DNA of 10,498 nt from Chloroflexota bacterium (lineage in GTDB: Bacteria > Chloroflexota > UBA6077 > JACQUR01), in assembly GCA_016210245.1 (NCBI GenBank), contig JACQUR010000007.1:1-10498 (forward strand), in the 5' to 3' direction. Under the pieces are notes generated by a model. The model saw nothing but the letters and a program-made list of their open reading frames with translations, ran no database searches and had not been told where the DNA came from. The position numbers and the translations under genes were made by a program. Within the stretch, counting starts at the first letter, position 1. Every line of letters starts with the position of its first letter. Below, one piece after another: positions 5,490 through 10,498 of this stretch.

Positions 5490-5750
5490 GGTCGGTCGTG
5501 CTGGCCGTCAGGAGACCGGTAGACGGCCGCGAGCGCATCTTCTGGAGAGCAGAGCATACAACGAGCGAGCAGGATCGGAAGTGTATACTGCACGCAGGGG
5601 CTGCCAATGCCCTTCACGATCGAGGGTTTCCACAGAGTCAAGACTTGAGCGCAGTGGTGCTCTTCACGCAGTCCAGGAGCCGCAAGGCGCGGAACGTGGA
5701 GCTGCCGTTCGCACACCGTCCGGGGGGCGGGTGAGCAGAGGCGATTTGGG
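5490..5750. other. Intergenic region with possible gene-start remnant
   Basis: No convincing gene is present. A TATACT hexamer at 5584-5589 precedes an ATG at 5607 that opens a 13-codon frame reading MPFTIEGFHRVKT and a TGA at 5646-5648. This could be the start of a lost small gene, but the evidence is thin. The last 90 bp should hold the promoter of the alcohol dehydrogenase gene; I find no clear -35/-10 pair there. Confidence 0.3.
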
Positions 5751-6755
5751 ATGAACATCCCCGCGCGGATGCGCGCGATGGTGCTGGAACGGCCGGGGCT
5801 GCCGCTCAGCATGAGGGAAGTGTCGGTGCCGCGGCCGGGGGCGGACCAGGTGCTGGTGCGCGTGGCGGCCTGCGGCGTGTGCCGGACGGACCTGCACGTG
5901 GTCGACGGGGAGCTGGCCAACCCGAGACTGCCGCTCGTGCTCGGGCACGAGATCGTGGGCCGGGTGGCGCAGACGGGCGAGCGGGTGGAGCGCTTCCAGG
6001 TGGGCGAGCGCGTGGGCGTGCCCTGGCTCGGCTGGACCTGCGGCCAGTGCCGCTTCTGCCGGCGCGGCCAGGAGAATCTGTGCGACGCGGCCCGCTTCAC
6101 CGGCTACACCCTCGACGGCGGCTACGCCGAATACGCCGTCGCCGACCAGCGCTCCTGCTTCCCGCTGCCAGCCGGGTATGGAGACGTAGACCTCGCTCCC
6201 CTGCTGTGCGCCGGCCTGATCGGCTACCGGACCTACCGTCTAGCCGGGGAGGGGGTGGAACGCCTGGGCATCTACGGGTTCGGCGCCGCCGCGCACCTCA
6301 TCGCCCAGGTGGCCGTCTCTGAGGGCAAGCGGGTCTACGCCTTCACCCGGCCGGGCGACGCTGAGGGGCAGGCCTTCGCCCGCAGGGTTGGCGCTGTCTG
6401 GGCAGGGGCCTCGACCGAGCGGCCGCCCGAGCCACTGGACGCGGCGCTCATCTTCGCGCCGGTTGGCGCGCTGCTGCTGGCCGCACTGGCCGCGACGGAC
6501 AAGGGCGGGACGGTGGTCTGCGGAGGGATCCACATGAGTGATATTCCGTCCTTCCCCTACCGGCTGCTCTGGGAAGAGCGGGTGGTGCGCTCGGTGGCGA
6601 ACCTGACCCGGCGTGACGGCGAGGAGTTCCTGGCGCTCGCGCCCCGGGTGCCGATCCGGACCACGGTCGAGCCCTTCCTCCTGGAGCAGGCCAATGAGGC
6701 GCTCGACCGGCTGCGGCGGGGCCAGCTCACCGGCGCCGCCGTATTGCTGATTTGA
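5751..6755 (+). CDS. Zinc-dependent alcohol dehydrogenase (MDR family, AdhP/COG1064-like)
   Basis: This encodes 334 residues, a normal length for the family. The catalytic zinc ligands are visible: Cys44 in CGVCRTDLH, His66-Glu67 in GHE, and Cys153 in LLCAG. The structural zinc site is complete: Cys97, Cys100, Cys103, Cys111 (TCGQCRFCRRGQENLC). The Rossmann turn at 173-181 reads GIYGFGAAAH, a variant of GxGxxG also seen in this subfamily, so NAD(P) use is likely but the cofactor cannot be fixed. It would oxidise primary alcohols or reduce aldehydes in the cytoplasm. ATG 5751 has agagg about 9 nt upstream; ATG 5769 (MRAMVLERPG) matches the commonest family start and is the alternative. Its TGA (6753-6755) lies inside the left arm of a palindrome shared with the convergent gene. 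Confidence 0.9.
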   Translation: MNIPARMRAMVLERPGLPLSMREVSVPRPGADQVLVRVAACGVCRTDLHVVDGELANPRLPLVLGHEIVGRVAQTGERVERFQVGERVGVPWLGWTCGQCRFCRRGQENLCDAARFTGYTLDGGYAEYAVADQRSCFPLPAGYGDVDLAPLLCAGLIGYRTYRLAGEGVERLGIYGFGAAAHLIAQVAVSEGKRVYAFTRPGDAEGQAFARRVGAVWAGASTERPPEPLDAALIFAPVGALLLAALAATDKGGTVVCGGIHMSDIPSFPYRLLWEERVVRSVANLTRRDGEEFLALAPRVPIRTTVEPFLLEQANEALDRLRRGQLTGAAVLLI

Positions 6756-6827
6756 GATTTGAGATTGCAGAGTGTAGATTGAGGTCGACCTCAATCTGCA
6801 CTCTGCAATCTCAAATCTCAAATCAGC
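6746..6827. terminator. 82-nt near-perfect palindrome between convergent genes, probable bidirectional terminator
   Basis: The two 41-nt arms (6746-6786 and 6787-6827) pair throughout with one mismatch (T6776 versus the C-complement of its partner), with no spacer around gtcgac. The arm is unusually A/T-rich for this DNA and has internal 7-bp iterations (tttgagatttgagattg). The stop codon of the alcohol dehydrogenase (6753-6755) and that of the minus-strand gene (6823-6825) both fall in the arms. No U-run follows, so termination would rest on the long hairpin. It may be a copy of a dispersed palindromic repeat. Confidence 0.7.
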
Positions 6828-9552
6828 CAGCGTGGCGCTCGCCCTGCGGTTCGAGGTACACCCGTCCGCTCGATCCGTCCACCGTGATCGGGCAGCCGTC
6901 CGGGATGCGCCGCGTCGCGTCGCGCACGTTCACCACAGCCGGCAGGCCGAACTCGCGCGCGACGATGGCCCCGTGCGAGAGTTGCCCGCCCACCTCGAGC
7001 ACCAGCCCGGCGATCAGCGGGAAGACCGGTGTCCAGCCAGGGTCCGTCGAGCGCGTCACCAGGATATCGCCCGGCCGCAGGCGGGCCGCCTCCTGAGGTG
7101 AGGCAGCGAGGCGCGCTGGGCCACGCACCCGCCCGCCGCTGGCCGGGATGCCGACCAGCACCCCCTCGGCCAGCGCCCCGGCAACGTCTTCGCCGATCGG
7201 TTGCCCGTCCGGGCCGATCACCTCCGGCGCTGGGAGCGCGCACCAGTGCGCGTGCGCCGCCCGCCGGCCTGCCGCCAGCGCGGGCAAGTCCAGCCCCGCG
7301 CCCGCGGGAGCGCCGGCCTGGACCACTGCCCCGATCTCCGCCAGGGCGAGGAAGAACACGTCGTCCGCCCGGCTCAGCCAGCCCCGCTCGGCCCAGCGGC
7401 GGCCCAGCTCCGCGAACAGGCGGCGGAGCGGCAGCAGCAGCATGACGACGTAGTGCTGGCCGTTGTCGCGCAGCCGCACCAGGTGCTGCACCCGGGCAAC
7501 CGTGCCGCGCAGGACGCGGCGGCGGAGCGGGTCCAGCCGCGCCTCCAGGCGCGCCCGCGTCTCCTGCCGCCGCCGGCCCTGGACCGCCTCCGCGCTTGCC
7601 GGATCGGCCGCGTCGCCGGCCCGCAGGTAGCCGGCCAGGCTGGCGACCACCTGCGCTGGCGCCTCCACCCAGCGCGGGGAGCGCAGTTCGGCCTCCATGT
7701 CGGCCCGGTGCCCGTGGCGCGCCAGGAACCGGTCCAGCGCCTCCAGCACCGGCCTGGCGGCCGGCGCCGCCCGCAACGCCGCGAGCGCCTCCTCCGGGCT
7801 GCGTTCCAGGACGGTCTCCGCCAGGCCGAGGTCGCGCACCTGGCGCGCCATGCGGAACAACGCGGGCGCCATCTCGGCGGCGCGGAGGTCGGCCAGACCG
7901 CCGACGAGCTCGCCTGCCAGCGCTCGGTCGCCGGCCCAGCGCTGCACCAGCCACTCGAGCGACGCCATCCCCGTCAGCGCCTGCGAGCTAGCGTCGGCGT
8001 GCAGGTCGATGGCTTGCCCGAGGCGCGGCGTCCACACGGCGCTGAGTTCGTGCCAGAGCGCGCGGTCGTCCACGGCGCGCAGGTCCCGCCGCTGAAACTC
8101 GGCCACCCACGCCTCGATCTGCGGGAACAGGGCCTCGTAGACGCGCTCGTTGCGCATCCGCTCGCGCGACTGGCGCAGCATCGTCGGCAGACTGCGCAGC
8201 AGCCGCAGCAGGTGCAGGCGCTCGCCCCGCCGGTACTCGGCTGGGACGTCGCTGCCCATCGCCGCGTCGACCATCGAGCCGGGCAGGCCGTAGCCGCGGG
8301 TCATGACGTAGGCCATGGCGCCCTCGTTGAGGTAGACGCGCCCGTAGAAGCGCTGCGACCACTGGATCTGCCGCGTGTCAGGCGTCTTGATCCCCTGGAA
8401 CATGTGGTCGATGTTCGCGTTGGTGATCGGCGCGATCGCGGACCAGGTCAGCGGGGTAATCGGCTCCGGCCAGCGCTCACCCATGTCCGCGTGCGTCCAG
8501 AGGTCGAACGGCTGGCGCGGGCGCTCGCCGGGCGTGGGCCAGGCGTCGTCGCCCGGCACCGCGCCCGCCGGGGCCGCGCTGGTGGGCGCCGTGGTAACCG
8601 GGCGCGCCTGGAGGATGAAGATCTGATTCGCGGCCAGCGCCCACTCGATATCCTGGGGGTCGCCGAAGAGGGCCTCGATGGCGCAGCCGAGGCGCGCCAG
8701 TTCGGCCGCCTGCTCGGGTGCCAGGGCCGGCTGGGCGCGGCGGGCCGAGTCCACCGCCACGTCCGCCGTGCCCACCGCCGCCGCCACTGCCATCACGGCC
8801 TTGTCGCCCAGCCGCACCTGCTTCACCGCGCCGCTGGCCCTGTCCACCACCACCGTGTCGGGCGAGACCCGCCCGCCGACGATCGCCTCCCCGAGTCCCC
8901 AGGCGGCCTCGATCACCACCTCGCTCGCGTCGCCGGCCACCGGGTTGAGCGTGAACAGGATGCCAGCCGCCTCGGCCGGCACCAGGCGCTGGACCACCAC
9001 GGCCAGGGCGACGCTGGCAGGATCGAGCGCGTGGCGCGCTCGATAGGCCAGCGCCCGAGCCGTCCAGAGGCTCGCCCAGCAGGCTTTGATCGCCTCGAGC
9101 AGCGCGCCCTCGCCGCGCACGTTCAAGAAGCTGTCCTGCTGGCCGGCGAAGCTCGCCTCCGGCAGGTCCTCCGCCGTTGCGGAGCTGCGCACCGCCACGG
9201 GCAGGTCTGGCGCGGTGTGGGCCCCGGCCAGGTCGCGGTAGGCGCGGACGATCGCCGCGGCGAGGTGCGGCGGCATCGTCCCGCCCGCGAACAACTGGCG
9301 TATGGCAGCGGAGGCGGACTCCACGCTGGCCGGATCGTCGGCGTGCGTGGCGGAGGCCAGCTCGACGATCCGTGCCTCCAGCCCATTCGCGGCCACGAAG
9401 GCACGGTAGGCCTCGGTCCGGACGACGAAGCCCGGCGGCACGGGGTAGCCCGCGCGGACCAGGCGGCTCAGGTTGGCCCCTTTGCCGCCGGCCACGGACA
9501 GCGTGGCGGATGAGGACTCGAGCGGCAGGATAAGCTCGGTGGCAGCGCTCAT
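6823..9552 (-). CDS. Rifampin phosphotransferase/PEP-synthase-like dikinase
   Basis: This encodes 909 residues. Residues 1-322 form the PEP-synthase-type ATP-grasp domain: GGKGANLSRLVRAGYPVPPG at 22-41, VRSSATAEDLPEASFAGQQD at 121-140, and QDIEWALAANQIFILQARPV at 300-319. The middle part opens with MGERWPEPITPLTWS and is helical, like the substrate domain of rifampin phosphotransferase. The C-terminal swivelling domain has GDILVTRSTDPGWTPVFPLI and the phospho-carrier His860 in GGQLSHGAIVAREFGLPAV. The PEP/pyruvate-binding TIM barrel of true PEP synthase is absent. By family logic ATP phosphorylates the His, which then phosphorylates a hydroxyl of a small molecule; whether that is an antibiotic cannot be read here. 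It lies 28 bp downstream of the crotonase gene on the same strand, likely one operon. No strong ribosome site precedes ATG 9552. Confidence 0.8.
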   Translation of the reverse strand: MSAATELILPLESSSATLSVAGGKGANLSRLVRAGYPVPPGFVVRTEAYRAFVAANGLEARIVELASATHADDPASVESASAAIRQLFAGGTMPPHLAAAIVRAYRDLAGAHTAPDLPVAVRSSATAEDLPEASFAGQQDSFLNVRGEGALLEAIKACWASLWTARALAYRARHALDPASVALAVVVQRLVPAEAAGILFTLNPVAGDASEVVIEAAWGLGEAIVGGRVSPDTVVVDRASGAVKQVRLGDKAVMAVAAAVGTADVAVDSARRAQPALAPEQAAELARLGCAIEALFGDPQDIEWALAANQIFILQARPVTTAPTSAAPAGAVPGDDAWPTPGERPRQPFDLWTHADMGERWPEPITPLTWSAIAPITNANIDHMFQGIKTPDTRQIQWSQRFYGRVYLNEGAMAYVMTRGYGLPGSMVDAAMGSDVPAEYRRGERLHLLRLLRSLPTMLRQSRERMRNERVYEALFPQIEAWVAEFQRRDLRAVDDRALWHELSAVWTPRLGQAIDLHADASSQALTGMASLEWLVQRWAGDRALAGELVGGLADLRAAEMAPALFRMARQVRDLGLAETVLERSPEEALAALRAAPAARPVLEALDRFLARHGHRADMEAELRSPRWVEAPAQVVASLAGYLRAGDAADPASAEAVQGRRRQETRARLEARLDPLRRRVLRGTVARVQHLVRLRDNGQHYVVMLLLPLRRLFAELGRRWAERGWLSRADDVFFLALAEIGAVVQAGAPAGAGLDLPALAAGRRAAHAHWCALPAPEVIGPDGQPIGEDVAGALAEGVLVGIPASGGRVRGPARLAASPQEAARLRPGDILVTRSTDPGWTPVFPLIAGLVLEVGGQLSHGAIVAREFGLPAVVNVRDATRRIPDGCPITVDGSSGRVYLEPQGERHAG

Positions 9553-9580
9553 GGCTCACTCTTCATCAGGGGCCGCCTGG

Positions 9581-10312
9581 CTACCTGCTCGCCAGCAAGT
9601 TGGCCAGCACGTGGATCCCATAATCCGCCGCCTCCTCCAGTTCCAGGCGGTCCAGGCGGCGGAAGAAGTCCTTACACACGCGCAGCGACCCGGCGTCGCG
9701 CTGCAGGAGCCCGTCTGCCAGCGCCCGCGCCTCTATCTCCAGCCGCTCGGGGGGCACCACCCGGGTCACCAGGCCGATGCGCTGGGCCTCGTCGGCCGCG
9801 ATCTCGCGCCCGGTGACCACGAGCTCGAAGATCGCCTTGCGGGGCAGCACCTTGCCGTAATAGGACAGCACGATCGTCGGCGGCAGCGCGGACAGGATCT
9901 CGGGGAAGCCCAGGCGAGCGTCGGCCGCGGCCAGCGTCAGGTCGCATCGCCCGGCCAGGCTACAGCCTGCCCCCAGGGCTCGCCCCTGCACGGCCGCGAT
10001 GCTGACGCCGGGGAAGCGCATCAAAGCCTCGTTGGCGGTCTGGATCTTCGCCAGGTCAGCGCGCACCTGGGCGGCCGTGGGCCGCGTCGGCGGCGAGCCG
10101 GTGGGCCGCTCCCGCCCCACGCAGAAATCTGGGCCCTCCGCGCGCAGCAGCAGCACGGAGGAGTGGCCCGAGCGCCCCAGCTCCTCCAGACGCTCGGCCA
10201 GCAAGTCGAACATGGGTCCGGCAAAGGCGTTGCCTCGCTCCGGCCGGTTCAAGCTCACGATCGCCAGCCCACCCTCTTCCTGAAACGTGATCCAGGACGC
10301 TGCCTCGGACAT
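9581..10312 (-). CDS. Crotonase-fold enoyl-CoA hydratase/isomerase family protein
   Basis: This encodes 243 residues from ATG 10312, chosen because GGAGGG (complement of 10317-10322) sits just upstream; an upstream ATG at 10390 adds 26 residues unlike the family. Crotonase landmarks are VSLNRPERGNAF, the first oxyanion segment DFCVGRERP (63-70), the second VQGRALGAGCSLAGRCDL (108-125) and FPEIL (136-140). Glu138 corresponds to Glu164 of rat mitochondrial hydratase, but Ser118 stands where the hydratase has Glu144. A simple hydratase needs both, so isomerase, hydrolase or other crotonase chemistry on an acyl-CoA is more likely. The C-terminal helix is shorter than usual (family about 255-265 residues). 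It precedes the phosphotransferase-like gene in a probable operon. Confidence 0.8.
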   Translation of the reverse strand: MSEAASWITFQEEGGLAIVSLNRPERGNAFAGPMFDLLAERLEELGRSGHSSVLLLRAEGPDFCVGRERPTGSPPTRPTAAQVRADLAKIQTANEALMRFPGVSIAAVQGRALGAGCSLAGRCDLTLAAADARLGFPEILSALPPTIVLSYYGKVLPRKAIFELVVTGREIAADEAQRIGLVTRVVPPERLEIEARALADGLLQRDAGSLRVCKDFFRRLDRLELEEAADYGIHVLANLLASR

Positions 10313-10345
10313 GGCACCCTCCGGATGCTGAGTTTGCGATGTTCG

Positions 10346-10374
10346 ATTGTGGATTGTGGACGCGGAATGCGCAA
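10346..10374 (-). promoter_or_regulatory. Weak candidate promoter of the crotonase operon
   Basis: On the minus strand TTGCGC (complement of 10369-10374) and CACAAT (complement of 10346-10351) are 17 bp apart, 30-60 bp before the start codon. The -10 match is poor. The same stretch contains a short gattgtg tandem (10345-10358), an A/T-rich patch reminiscent of the palindrome at 6746-6827. Confidence 0.25.
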
Positions 10375-10411
10375 CCCTGCCAGCTTCCAACTAGGGCTAT
10401 TCAGTTGTCCG

Positions 10412-10470
10412 CACCTGCCGCCCTGAAGGGCGGGCCTGGGCGTTAGGCCCGCCCTTCAGGGCGGCAGGTG
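10412..10470. repeat. 59-nt REP-like perfect hairpin
   Basis: Arms 10412-10437 and 10445-10470 are exact 26-nt reverse complements around a 7-nt loop (gggcgtt). Each arm also contains a small internal dyad (gccctgaagggc), as in REP or BIME units. It lies upstream of the crotonase gene. A terminator of a gene beyond the window edge is possible; there is no T-run on either side. No transposase or other copy is visible here. Confidence 0.75.
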
Positions 10471-10498
10471 ACCATCCCGCGACCGCTCGAAACCGGAC

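Noticed and set aside
6756..6820. The gattTGAG iterations as a CRISPR array
   Set aside because: Units are 7 bp without spacers and belong to one palindrome.
7201..9513. 770-codon open frame on the + strand opposite the dikinase gene
   Set aside because: It is rich in Arg, His, Gln and Ala without any domain, and is the antisense shadow of a GC-rich gene with clear motifs on the minus strand.
9473..10426. 317-codon open frame on the + strand opposite the crotonase gene
   Set aside because: Low-complexity composition, crosses two real genes and their gap, and no family features are visible.

Overview
The window is high-GC bacterial DNA with no RNA genes, no intact mobile element and no CRISPR array. 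The gene types suggest Chloroflexota (inference, not proven): a 2-oxoacid oxidoreductase with joined TPP and gamma-type parts, several small type II toxin-antitoxin (TA) modules, a secreted glycosidase with beta-propeller-like segments, a DNA-binding protein tethered in the membrane, and intergenic palindromes rich in 'gattTGAG'-type repeats.

Layout. (1) 1-716: 3' end of a 2-oxoacid:acceptor oxidoreductase gene on the + strand, followed by a perfect 32-bp palindrome that probably acts as its terminator. (2) 826-1779: a graveyard of TA genes. It holds an intact hicB-type antitoxin with a truncated hicA, and an intact Phd/YefM-type antitoxin with a Fic/Doc toxin that has lost its N-terminal part, carries an internal stop and has lost its C-terminus. 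The Doc remnant runs directly into a second, frameshifted copy of the 3' end of the oxidoreductase gene at window start. (3) 1967-5009: a divergent pair sharing a 100-bp control region. One gene (minus) encodes a secreted clan GH-A (GH5-like) glycoside hydrolase set between two propeller-like segments. The other (plus) encodes a helix-turn-helix, one-transmembrane protein with a carbohydrate-binding-like ectodomain. Two tandem 'cgcgcaag' direct repeats, 21 bp apart, lie between them, and the left one overlaps the predicted -35 of the hydrolase gene. (4) 5091-5489: a second decayed TA pair, a frameshifted antitoxin and a truncated RelE/ParE toxin. (5) 5751-6755: a zinc alcohol dehydrogenase on the + strand, converging on (6) a minus-strand pair made of a crotonase-fold enzyme (9581-10312) and a rifampin-phosphotransferase/PEP-synthase-like enzyme (6823-9552). 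The convergent genes end inside one 82-nt palindrome that supplies both stop codons. A 59-nt REP-like hairpin lies upstream of the crotonase gene at the window edge.

How it may work together. The most interesting candidate system is the divergent pair at 1967-5009. I infer that the membrane protein senses a polysaccharide or its breakdown products outside the cell and, through its cytoplasmic HTH, controls the neighbouring secreted hydrolase and itself. The pair looks lower in GC than the metabolic genes on either side and is bracketed by TA relics, as expected for an accessory island in a core-metabolism neighbourhood. The alcohol dehydrogenase, crotonase and phosphotransferase-like genes show no evident link to it.
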